Shown here one piece after another: positions 21,623-30,213 of a DNA stretch of 64,000 nucleotides. Below the pieces are notes generated by a model, which had not been told where the DNA came from, did no database searches, and saw only the letters and a program-made list of their open reading frames with translations. The stretch is taken from positions 68,028,702 to 68,092,701 of the forward strand of contig NC_086022.1 in assembly GCF_036323735.1 (NCBI RefSeq), given 5' to 3'. The stretch is from Rattus norvegicus (lineage: Eukaryota > Chordata > Mammalia > Rodentia > Muridae). How positions within the stretch are numbered: position 1 is the first letter of the stretch; each line of letters opens with the position of its first letter. The position numbers were made by a program, and so were the translations under genes.

Positions 21623-21666
21623 TTTTTAAAAAGATTTTATTAAAAGGTAAGGCCAAAAAAAAGATT

Positions 21667-21702
<36 letters not shown>

Positions 21703-21867
21703 TATATATGATGAGTAGTTGTCATATATATGACTGTAGTTGTCTTCAGACACACCATAATGCGGCATCAGATCCCACAGATGGTTGTGAGCCACCATGT
21801 GGTTGTTGGGAATTGAAGTCTGGAAGAGCAGTCAGTGCTCTTAACCATTGAGTCATCTCTCCAGCCC
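21623..21867 (-). repeat. B2 SINE with (TTTA)n tail
   Basis: Reverse B2. Its tail is an ATTT array of about nine units at 21668-21702. It is flanked by ttgccttgtgattt / ttgccttctgattt. Confidence 0.93.
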
Positions 21868-21904
21868 TTGCCTTCTGATTTAATGCACATTTTTCTTTCC
21901 TTTT

Positions 21905-22620
21905 AAAAAATATTTATTTATTTTATGTATATTGCACACTGTACACTGCATCAGATTCCATTACTGTTGTAAACTTATAAAAAATAAAAAAAAGTATTGT
22001 TGTCTTTTACCTCGCTGGGTCCAGCACCACAGTGCCCCAAGATATCTGCTAGATATCTTGGCGGAAACACATCCCAACTGCACGGTGGCCCAGTGTCTCT
22101 TGACACCACATACTTTCCTACACTAAACTGTCACATAAAAGAACACACAACACAATAATTTTAGACCCAATTGGTAAGATATAATTGCCCAATTAAACAT
22201 ACAAAGCCCGGTACCATCCATCCCTTGAGAACATTAATAACAACCTGTAAATACACAGAGTGGAATCTTAACTTCGGCCTCCATCATCCTGCCACAGTTT
22301 CTCGCTCTCTCTCCCTCCTGTCTCTTCTCCTCTCTCTCCCAGTCTCCTCCTCTTCCTTCAAACTTCTCTCCCACCCATCCTTCCTTCTCCTCCAATGACA
22401 GGCCTCCTTCTATCCTGTACCTGCCCCTGTATTTTACAAATTCAATAGGGGAGAAGTTTTTGGTGAAGTCACCTGATTCCTGAGTACGTGACTAGGCAGC
22501 TGTCCAAGGGGCAGTGGAATTAGCATCAAAATTACAGATGGTTGTGGTTTCTGGGAATTGAACTCAGGACCTCTGGAAGGTCAGTCAGTGCTCTTAACCA
22601 CTGAGCCATCTCTCCAGCTC
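21905..22620 (-). repeat. B2 SINE split by an LTR-like insertion
   Basis: The tail half (21905-21964, to CATCAGATTCCATTAC) and head half (22531-22620, ATTACAGATGGTTG to CATCTCTCCAGC) of one reverse B2 are separated by 566 bp. Confidence 0.85.
21965..22530. mobile_element. LTR-like insertion in B2 (family unassigned)
   Basis: Starts with TG, is flanked by attac on both sides, and interrupts a B2, so it is a discrete insertion. Its 22055-22400 part is homologous to 50230-50680 in intron 7 (shared motifs CACATCCCAA, AAAGAACACAC, ATAACAACCTGTAA, CCCATCCTTCCTTCTC). No coding frame is evident. Probably an ERV-derived LTR. Confidence 0.6.
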
Positions 22621-22632
22621 CACGTGTTTTCT

Positions 22633-22739
22633 TTTCTTTTCTTTTTTTTTTCTTTTCTTTTTTTCGGAGCTGGGGGCCGAACCCAGGACCTTGCGCTTCC
22701 TAGGCAAGCGCTCTACCACTGAACTAAATCCCCAACCCC
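22633..22739 (-). repeat. ID SINE
   Basis: Reverse ID with a CTTTT-rich head and a complete body, flanked by copies of gttttctt. Confidence 0.93.
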
Positions 22740-22880
22740 ATGTTTTCTTGATAACTCATAAAACCAGTGCTTTTCATTGATAAAGTAAGTAGTGATGAAA
22801 TAAAAACTAATGTGTAGAAAGTCATAATAGAAATGAGAATTGCAGGCAAAGGCAGGGCCAGTGGCATGCTACATCTAGGA

Positions 22881-23070
22881 CAGTGGTTCTCAACCTTCCC
22901 AATGCTGTGACCCTTTAATACAGTTCCTCATGTTGTGCTGACCCCAGAGCATAAAGTTATCACCATTGCTACTTCATAACTATAATTTGGCTATTGAGCA
23001 GTGTCTCAGTTCCCAAGACCATTGGAAATATGTCTTCGGATGATCACAACCCACAGTTTAAGAACCGTTG
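22881..23070 (+). mobile_element. URR1-type hAT-Charlie DNA transposon (MITE)
   Basis: Inverted termini CAGTGGTTCTCAACCTT and GTTTAAGAACCGTTG, 190 bp, flanked by an exact 8-bp target duplication atctagga (22873-22880 and 23071-23078), as expected for hAT. No transposase is encoded. Confidence 0.9.
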
Positions 23071-23419
23071 ATCTAGGAAGTTGCTCACGGTTTGGTATCT
23101 TCTTTCAATCCATCACAAGACAGAACAGGATTGATGCTGTGCTGCAAACCCCCAGATCACTGAGTGTGAGGCTAAGGGGAACACCAAGCTCTGAAAACTT
23201 ACTAGGCATCAATGTTTTAAATAATGTGAAAATGTAAGTAAAGTGTGCCTGTTCACAGGATGGGGTGGGATTCACCCAGAAAAAGGAGCAATGTCCTAAC
23301 AACCTGAGTCCAGTCACCAGAACCCACATGAAAGTAAGAGTGAATCAACTGCACAGATCTGTCCCTGACATCAGCACACATGTCATCTGTTCCTGACCAG
23401 CACTCACCAGGTCATCTAG

Positions 23420-23576
23420 ATGGAGTGGGGTCCGCTGTTCTTTACCTCTCCAGCACTTGGATCACAGAGGTGAAACACTACACCATGTCTGTTGTGTGGG
23501 CCCTGGAGATCCGAGAATTTGGGTCCTTATTCTTGTGGGACAAGAACTTTAACAACTGAGCCATTTCCTCAGCCCA
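23420..23576 (-). repeat. Old B3/B4-type SINE
   Basis: Reverse SINE ending ACTGAGCCATTTCCTCAGCCC. The interior is strongly diverged. Confidence 0.5.
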
Positions 23577-23721
23577 AAACATTTGTTTTGACAAATATTT
23601 ATAAATCTAGTGAACAAAATGCAAAAGCTTAGAACACTTAAATAGATTACAAATTACTGTTGTCTATAATGGAAACATAGAAATTTCTGTTTTGTGTGGT
23701 TGGATTTTTTTGTTTGTTTGT

Positions 23722-23975
23722 GTGTTTGTTTATTCTTTTGAGAAAGGATTTCTTTCTTTCTTTCTTTTTTTTTTTTTCGGAGCTGGGAACTGAACCCAGG
23801 GCCTTGCACTTGCTAGGCAAACGCTCTACCACTGAGCTAAATCCCCAACCCCGAGAAAGGATTTCTATGTGTAGCCCTGGCTGTCCTCTGTAGACCAGGC
23901 TGGTCTCAAACTTAGAGATCTGCCTGCCTCTGCCTCCCCAGTGCTGGCATTAAAGTTGCACACCACCAGCACCCA
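23722..23975 (-). repeat. B1 SINE split by an ID
   Basis: Reverse B1. The right part (23853-23975) is nearly intact, with TGTGTAGCCCTGGCTGTCCT and CAGTGCTGGCATTAAAG. Confidence 0.9.
23754..23852 (-). repeat. ID SINE nested in B1
   Basis: Exact 14-bp target duplication gagaaaggatttct at 23740-23753 and 23853-23866. Complete body. Confidence 0.95.
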
Positions 23976-23977
23976 AC

Positions 23978-24128
23978 TTGTTTGGTTTTTGATACAGTGT
24001 TTCACTGTGTAGCCCTGGCTATCCTAGAACTCACTCTGTAGGCCACACTGGCCTCAAATGCACAGAAATCCACTTGGCTTTTCTTTCCTTCTGGGTGCTG
24101 TGATTACTTTCCACTGCCCTGCTTGGAA
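23978..24128 (-). repeat. B1 SINE
   Basis: Reverse B1 with TTTCACTGTGTAGCCCTGGC and CCTAGAACTCACTCTGTAGG. Confidence 0.88.
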
Positions 24129-24181
24129 ACATGGAGGTTTCTTTTCAAGAGATTTTCTTTTTCCTTTTAAGAAAAGCCAAC

Positions 24182-24581
24182 TGTCTTAGTCAGGGTTTCT
24201 ATTCCTGCACAAACATTATGACCAAGAGACAAGTTGGGGAGGAAAGGGTTTATTCAGCTTACACTTCCACATTGCTGTTTATTACCAAAGGAAGTCAGGA
24301 CTGGAACTCAAGCAGGTCAGGAAGCAGGAGCTGATGCAGAGGCCATAGAGGGATGTTTCTTACTGGCTTGCTTCTCCTGGCTTGCTCAGCTTGCTCTCTT
24401 ATAGAACCCAAGACCACCAGCCCAGGGATGGCACCACCCTCAATGGGTCCTGTCTGCCTTTATCACTAGTTTAGAAAATGCCTTACAGCTGGGTCTCATG
24501 GAGGCATTTCCTCAACTGAGGCTCCTTTCTCTGTGATAACTTCAGCTTGTGTCTAGTTGACACACAAAACCAGCCAGTATA
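24182..24581 (-). mobile_element. MaLR-type solo LTR (MT-like)
   Basis: Starts TGTCTTAGTCAGGGTTTCTA, contains GGAAAGGGTTTATTCAGCTT and GTGTCTAGTTGACACA, and ends CCAGTATA. Same general family as the LTR at 5940. The subfamily is not settled. Confidence 0.7.
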
Positions 24582-24607
24582 CTGTACTGAGAAATGTACA
24601 AACTTAT

Positions 24608-24690
24608 TTTTTTTTCTGTGCCGGGGATCAAACTATGGGCCTCACACATGCTAGGCAAATGTTCTAATGCTGAGTTCAGCCTCCTGTCCC
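24608..24690 (-). repeat. Old ID-like SINE
   Basis: Diverged tRNA-like body in reverse: GCCGGGGATCAAACTATGGG and CATGCTAGGCAAATG. Confidence 0.55.
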
Positions 24691-24858
24691 TTCCAGGCCT
24701 GATCAAAACTCTTCAGTGTCTTAACATTCTCCCAGCAGCTCAAAGCTCTGTCAAGAACAGAGACATAATTTCCACAGTGGATTCTGAGAACCACAGATGT
24801 TGTCAGTCTGCATCGGGGTAAAACTGGACAGATAAAGTTTCAAGCACACCCTATTGTA

Positions 24859-25026
24859 GAGTCAGAGAGATGGCTCAGTGGTTAGGAGCACATGCTGTTC
24901 TTATAGAGGAGCAGGGTTTAGTTCCCAGAACACATATCAGGCATTTCAAGACTGCCTGTAATCCCAGATCTAGGGAGTCCAACACCCTCTTGTAGTGTCT
25001 GTGGCCACTTGCATAGACAAACACAG
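24859..25026 (+). repeat. B3/B4-type SINE
   Basis: GAGAGATGGCTCAGTGGTTA head, CTGTAATCCCAGATCTAGG middle. It runs into a GC/AC alternating tract. Confidence 0.75.
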
Positions 25027-25035
25027 GCGCGCGCG

Positions 25036-25066
<31 letters not shown>

Positions 25067-25068
25067 AA
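25027..25068. repeat. (GC)9(AC)12 alternating purine-pyrimidine tract
   Basis: 42 bases of strict purine-pyrimidine alternation, nine GC then twelve AC units: a strong Z-DNA-forming sequence. Confidence 0.95.
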
Positions 25069-25106
25069 AATCAAAATAAATAATCTTTAAATGAATACTG
25101 CCTTGA

Positions 25107-25303
25107 GTGGCTGGAGAGATGGCTCAGTGGTTCAGAGCCCTGCTGCTCTTCCAGAGGTCCTAACTTCAATTCCTAGCAACCACATGGTGGCTCACAACCA
25201 TCTGTAATGAGATTGAGGCCCTCTTCGGGTGTGTCTGAAGACAGCTACAGTGTATTCATATATATATATATATATATATATAATAAATCTAGAAAATAAA
25301 AGA
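25107..25303 (+). repeat. B2 SINE with (TA)n tail
   Basis: Complete B2 followed by an AT dinucleotide run at 25258-25281. Flanked by aatactgcct. Confidence 0.93.
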
Positions 25304-26216
25304 TAATACTGCCTCGGGCTCAAAACTAGATTACCATTTAAAGAATCAAAATCAGATTTCATGGGATGCAGTTTATGTCTCCAGATATACTCAACTGGCG
25401 TTAACTGGACACTTTTTGGGTAATGTTACACATTCACACAACCTTCCCCACAGTCTAGACATGTAACACAGCTCCTTAGAAACTGCCGTATTCTCCCAAC
25501 CATAACAAAACTGCAAACCCTGACTTTGTCTCTCGCCCAGTAATCTGCTTTCCTGTGCTGACGTTGTCACATTTTGTAACACCAGGTGTGATCCTTACAG
25601 CTGTCGTTGGGAAAAATAACTTTTCCAGTACACGTAGGGCCGTCTTCTGTCCGTTATAACTAAAACATATCTTAAACAGCCTCTGCAAGGGTGCAGAGAC
25701 TTAAAGAAATACCACAACCTTTCAGAAATCAGGGATCATTTCAGCTAATTTAGTAAATTCAACAGAGTGGCATACAGTATTATCAATAACACGAACTTTA
25801 GACCATAGCAAGAGAGGCCTCTGCTCTGTGTCCTATGCTCACTGTTTGCAAAACTACTTAGAATCTATAGTGCTGAGGTCTTGTACTCCCTCCTTTATAG
25901 CAAGATGCTTAGAACACTGAACCTACCCATGCAACGTCTAGTCTGCATGCTTGAGAAGGGCTCTGCCCCGGGTCTGAGGAACCCTAGAGGGATATATAAG
26001 AGTATAACAACTTCTAGGATAAGTGGATGCCTAGAGTCTGAATTTGTTGACTCCTCAAGGGTCCACAGTGATGCACAAAGCCCTTTTAGTGCATATTACA
26101 GCTTGGGGTGTGGAGAGTTGAAGGCTGAGAATTGTGCAGTGCCCCACCTATCAAAGAATTCTGATATTTCTAAACTAGAGCCCAAACTTCTATATTTTGT
26201 TGTATTTGTCAAGATA
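25304..26216. other. Intergenic DNA, nothing recognised
   Basis: Roughly 900 bp without a nameable repeat or coding signal. Short open frames here show no domain. Confidence 0.4.
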
Positions 26217-26232
26217 GATGATAAAACATTTT

Positions 26233-26312
26233 TTTTTCGGAGCTGGGGACTGAACTCAGGGCCTTGGGCTCGCTAGGCAAGCGCTCTACCACTGAGCTAA
26301 ATCCTCAACCCC
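26233..26312 (-). repeat. ID SINE, short tail
   Basis: Exact 16-bp target duplication gatgataaaacatttt at 26217-26232 and 26313-26328. The tail is only a few T beyond the duplication. Confidence 0.95.
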
Positions 26313-26529
26313 GATGATAAAACATTTTAGCTAATAATTTTTCTGGGCTGATTGTCAATATTTGGACATATGGAACATGGTTCTTCTTTGTATGGTTTCA
26401 TTTCTATGAAATGTTCAGCACAGTCAAACTACCAGGGACAGAAAACAGATGAATGGTCTAGAGAGAGTGAGAGAGTGAGAATGCAAAGTGATGAATGTCT
26501 GCTATGCATTGTAGGGTTTCTTTGATTTC

Positions 26530-26711
26530 TTAAGAAAGATTTATTTATTTATGTATATGAGTGCTCTACCTGCGTGTACACCCACATACAAGAAGAGAGC
26601 ATCAGATAACATTACAGATGGTTGTGAGCCACCATGTGGTTGCTAGGAATTGAACTCAGGACCTCTGGAAGAGCAATCAGTGCTCTTAATGGCTGAGCCA
26701 TTTCTACAGCA
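26530..26711 (-). repeat. B2 SINE
   Basis: Complete reverse B2 with moderate divergence, ending CTGAGCCATTTCTACAGC. Confidence 0.92.
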
Positions 26712-27152
26712 CCATTGTAAGATTGCTTCCTGGGATGATCCAGAATTTAAGACTAAAAAGAAATATAGTGTTGTGAATACTCTAAAATATACTGAGTTGT
26801 ACTTTTAAAAGATTATGTTATAATTATTTGACTGTCACAACTAAGGGATCTGTCACCTATGTCACACTATAAAAAGCAACTAAAATACTTTTTTGGAGAT
26901 TTTTATTGAAAATAGGAATATTTCTAAGATTTGGAAACAAAAGAATTTTAAGTGGAGTGCTGGTCCATCTGGGCATCTTTAAAGTGTACATACTGGCCTT
27001 TCCATACCTCTCTGCATACCAATTTGTTTGTGTATATACAAAAGTGTATATGTAAAGACAGAAGTCATTCGCTCACCAACGGATTGCTGATGTGAGAAGA
27101 GACACGAAGGCTGGAGAGAGATGACTATGTGAAGGAATCGAAGATGTCACAT
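26712..27152. other. Intergenic DNA, nothing recognised
   Basis: AT-rich, no nameable feature. Confidence 0.4.
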
Positions 27153-27153
27153 G

Positions 27154-27270
27154 GGGTTGGGGATTTAGCTCAGCGGTAGAGCGCTTGCCTAGCAGGAGCA
27201 AGGCCCTAGCAAGGCCCTGGGTTCGGTCCCCAGCTCCGGAAAAAAAAAAAAAAAAAAAAAAAAAAAGAAA
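27154..27270 (+). repeat. ID SINE with internal tandem duplication
   Basis: The body carries caaggccctag followed by caaggccctggg, an extra copy of the middle segment. A-tail of about 27 and a gaagatgtcacatg target duplication. Confidence 0.95.
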
Positions 27271-27603
27271 AAGAAGATGTCACATGTCCCTTCATACATT
27301 TATAGTACAGTGAGTCTCCAAAAGGGCTATTTAACTATGTAACAATTACACAACTTCACCCAAGTTGTTAAAATTTTAGGCCTTTAGTGGATCTGCTCAT
27401 TCTAAAAGTGTCCTTTAAGGTCCCTTCTAGCTCCAACATTCCACAATTCTAGTATTTAAAAATATTTTTTTGCAGCTAAATTAACGATGGTCTGGAGTAA
27501 ATACTCCATTCTTGCTTTAATTGTGCATGCATTTTTACAGTTTCTAATTGTGTGCAGGTGTGTTGAAAAACCAGGCTGCCTCCGTCTTAGACTTAAAAGC
27601 CAA

Positions 27604-27785
27604 TTTATAACCCGGCATGGTGGCACACACCTTTAATACCAGCACTTAGTAGGCAGAGGCAGGCAGATCTCTGTGGGTTCCAGGCCAGCCTGGCGTACAA
27701 AGAGAGTTCCCGGACAGACAGGGATGTTACACAAAGAAACCCTATCTTGAAAAACAAAACAAAAAGCAAAGCAAAGCAAGACAAA
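27604..27785 (+). repeat. B1 SINE
   Basis: Forward B1 with CCGGCATGGTGGCACACACC and GAGGCAGGCAGATCTCTG. The tail is rich in CAAAA and GCAAA. Confidence 0.93.
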
Positions 27786-27801
27786 CAGAAGTCACTTTAT
27801 A

Positions 27802-27987
27802 GGGGCTGTAGAGAAGGCTCAGTGGTTAAGAGCACTGTCTGCTCTTCCAGAGGTCCTGAGTTCAAATCCCAGCAACTACATGGTGGCTCACAACTATCTG
27901 TAATGGGATCTGATGCCCTCTTCTGGTGTGTCTGAAGACAGCTACAGTGTACCCATATATAATAAATAAATTCATTAAAATAAAAAA
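27802..27987 (+). repeat. B2 SINE
   Basis: Complete B2. Duplication agaagtcac(t/c)ttatag on both sides. Confidence 0.95.
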
Positions 27988-28002
27988 GAAGTCACCTTAT
28001 AG

Positions 28003-28471
28003 TAACTGACAAAGTAGGCTCATTCCTGTTCATGATTAAACCTCTGTTTCTCAAAGATTAGGCTATACTTCTCCTATAGCCTTAACTTCAAATGGTTCTG
28101 TACTGCCTGTCCCAGGAATGGCGGTCATGTCTTTGTTTCTAAAAGTTGTTTAGAACCATCCTGCAACCCTGTCTTTGTTCCAAAAGGTTATATGACTACC
28201 TTGTTGTGGCTGCTACGACTGTTTCAAGAGGTAGTTTGGACTAACTTGTTATTACTTGTTATCGTTATGTTCAGTTTCTGTAACACCCCTCACTCCTATT
28301 TTTCCCCATTTCGACACCCCACCCCTAAGCTCTATAAAACCTTGTTTTCTCACATCCAATGCTGATCTCTCCAAACTGGCCTTAGAGAGAGGCAGCCTGT
28401 GTAAAGGAATAAAAAATCTTGCTTTAATTAATTTGGTCACATTATTAGTGGTGGTGGTCTTTCTCCTCCCA
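28003..28471 (+). mobile_element. LTR-like retroviral sequence upstream of Ift56 (family unassigned)
   Basis: Shows the order expected of an ERV LTR on the plus strand: a U3-like region, a TATA-like CTCTATAAAACC at about 28331, a poly(A) signal AATAAA at about 28410, and a U5-like end GGTGGTCTTTCTCCTCCCA. No internal retroviral genes adjoin it, so it would be a solo LTR. Flank duplications are not clear because a B2 inserted at its edge. Confidence 0.5.
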
Positions 28472-28820
28472 TATTTTGGATTAACATTGTCTCGAAGAAA
28501 TATTTTGGTATCACTTCTGCCTCCAAACTATCTTTTGGTTCAGCAGGTATCAGCAGAAAACAGAGACAAAGTACCAGGCAGCCGGGCTGCTGTCATCCTC
28601 AACCAAGGCAAAACGGAAGTGGTCCTTGAAAATTACCTTCCCAAGAAACTTGCATTTGAAATATACTTCCTAGTTGTAATAGTAATTCTAAGTCGCCTTT
28701 TCCTAAGCTACATTCCTAAGCAGAGACACAACCACATTTTCCTCCTCAGCACAAAGAACAAGGATCAGCTCCCTTGAGAGAAACATCTATTCTCTCAGCT
28801 TCGGAAACACAGGGAACCAA
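28472..28820 (+). other. Ift56 upstream region
   Basis: About 350 bp between the LTR-like element and the CpG-rich Ift56 promoter. No named repeat. The 173-codon frame that crosses it from 28256 is not supported as a gene. Confidence 0.4.
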
Positions 28821-28882
28821 GAAGCTGGGTGCACTGGTGCCCGGGCGAGCTCTTCTCTCGGAAGGACCAGCCTCCCGGCGGC

Positions 28883-28896
28883 GTTGCCGTGGAGAC
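28883..28896 (+). promoter_or_regulatory. RFX X-box-like motif
   Basis: GTTGCCGTGGAGAC. The left half GTTGCC matches the X-box consensus GTNRCC exactly; the right half GGAGAC departs from RGYAAC at two positions. A separate exact right half-site GGCAAC lies at 28917-28922. RFX factors control many intraflagellar transport genes, so the site fits this promoter about 90-100 bp upstream of the ATG. Confidence 0.6.
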
Positions 28897-28912
28897 GGAG
28901 CTCTCTGTGTGG

Positions 28913-28986
28913 ATGTGGCAACTCGCCGAAGCACAGCTTTTGCAGACTATCTTCAGCCGGGGGCTCACAGGACCAACGCCAAGATG
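28913..28986 (+). other. uORF in Ift56 exon 1 ending at the exon junction
   Basis: The first ATG after the promoter, in weak context (T at -3, T at +4), opens 24 codons ending ...CCA AGA. The next codon is TG from exon 1 plus A from exon 2, giving TGA only after splicing. That stop overlaps the main ATG as ATGA. The frame is -1 relative to IFT56. It is only translated if the TSS is upstream of 28913. Confidence 0.6.
28984..28986 (+). CDS. Ift56: Ift56 coding exon 1 (start codon only)
   Basis: The ATG at 28984-28986 (context GCCAAGATG, A at -3) is followed at once by the donor GTTAGT. Exon 2 begins with a second ATG, giving the Met-Met-Leu-Ser start known from human IFT56. The 5'UTR part of the exon extends upstream by an unknown length. 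Confidence 0.85.
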
Positions 28987-29442
28987 GTTAGTGGCTCTGA
29001 ATAGTAAGGGTGGGGGATTTCCAATAGGTTTGTACTTGGTCTTAGAGCTCTCAACACACTATTGTATAGAATCTAGGTGTGTCTCTAGAGGGCAACCCTT
29101 ATCCCTCCAGTGTTTCTACAGGGAATAGGGAGAGATGCGAAGAAATATACCCCTATGTTCTCTTCCCTCCTGCTTCTTCATTTCCAGATACTAGATTGTG
29201 AACTGGGAAAAATGGAAAGCCGAGATGATGTATAAGTTGCGTGAGTGTTTGTTATGGATAAAGTTGTTCGAAGTAGCTATTTCGGTTCCCCTTCAGACCC
29301 TTCTGGGTCCTTTTAGTAAAATGCGAATCTGAACAGACTTCCTAGGTTTGATGGTAAGGATGGGATTATAGAGCTGACTGAGAGCTGTTACTCTCAGTTT
29401 AAAACTGGTTTTTGATAGAAGTCTTTGCTATTTGTTTTACAG

Positions 29443-29580
29443 ATGCTTTCAAGGGCCAAACCCGCTGTGGGTGGGGAGTCACCACACACTGACAAAAGAA
29501 AGAAGAAAGGGAGGAAGATTCCAAAACTAGAGGATCTACTTTCGCAAAGAGATTTCACTGGCGCTATTACCCTATTGGAG
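29443..29580 (+). CDS. Ift56: Ift56 coding exon 2
   Basis: 46 codons, MLSRAKPAVGG through to ...TGAITLLE. Acceptor tttgttttacAG, donor GAG/GTAATG. It encodes the basic KRKKKGRK segment and the first helix (LEDLLSQRDF). Phase 0 to 0. Confidence 0.96.
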
Positions 29581-29744
29581 GTAATGTCCAAAGAAGGTTT
29601 ACTTCTAAGTCTGGTGAATGGTGGGTTGAACGCTGATTGCTATGCTATTGGAACAGGTGAGCACATTATGGGTAATCCAGACAAATATAACCAGACACAT
29701 TCCAAACTCCAAGCTAACTATGAACCTGATAAAACATAAAATAT

Positions 29745-29968
29745 TTTGGACTGGAGAGATGGCTCGACAGTTAAAAACACTGGCTGCTCTTCCAGAGGAC
29801 TTAAATTCCCAGCACCCATATGCCTGCCCACAGCCATTAGTAACTAAAATGTCAGGGGATTTAAGGCTTTCTGGCTTCCCTCAACACTAGAAACACGTAT
29901 AGTGCATAGACAAACATGAAGACAAAACAGGAAGACAAAATACTTGCGCACATAAAATTAAATAAATC
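29745..29968 (+). repeat. B3 SINE
   Basis: ACTGGAGAGATGGCTCGACA head, CCAGCACCCATATGCCTGCC middle, AAATTAAATAAATCC tail. Confidence 0.85.
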
Positions 29969-30009
29969 CTCCCACCCACACGTATTCCCCTTGCATTTTC
30001 ATATTGAAA

Positions 30010-30182
30010 CATTAAAAAATTATGTCTAGTTTGTGTCTGCATGTGGGTCTGTGCACCCAAATGCAGATCCCCACAGAGGCCAGAAGAACTGGATGCCCTA
30101 GACCTAGAGTTACATAAAGTTGTGAGCTGCCTTAGGAGAGTTCTAAGAAGTGAACTTGGGTCCTCATGAAGAGCAGCAAGTG
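30010..30182 (-). repeat. B3 SINE, head missing
   Basis: Reverse B3 with AGAGGCCAGAAGAACTGGAT and GAACTTGGGTCCTCATGAAG. Its tRNA-derived head is missing before the pseudogene boundary. Confidence 0.75.
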
Positions 30183-30213
30183 TATGCACACACCAAATTA
30201 AAAGTAAAAATAC

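Larger units (their letters stand above)
28821..28986 (+). promoter_or_regulatory. Ift56 promoter and 5'UTR, small CpG cluster
   Basis: A locally CpG-rich segment leads into the Ift56 start codon. It contains an RFX X-box-like site and the first in-transcript ATG (28913). No TATA box is seen inside it. The TSS cannot be fixed from sequence; it must lie upstream of 28984. Confidence 0.65.

Noticed and set aside
28256..28777. 173-codon forward frame upstream of Ift56
   Set aside because: Runs through the LTR-like element and the upstream spacer with no domain; likely chance.
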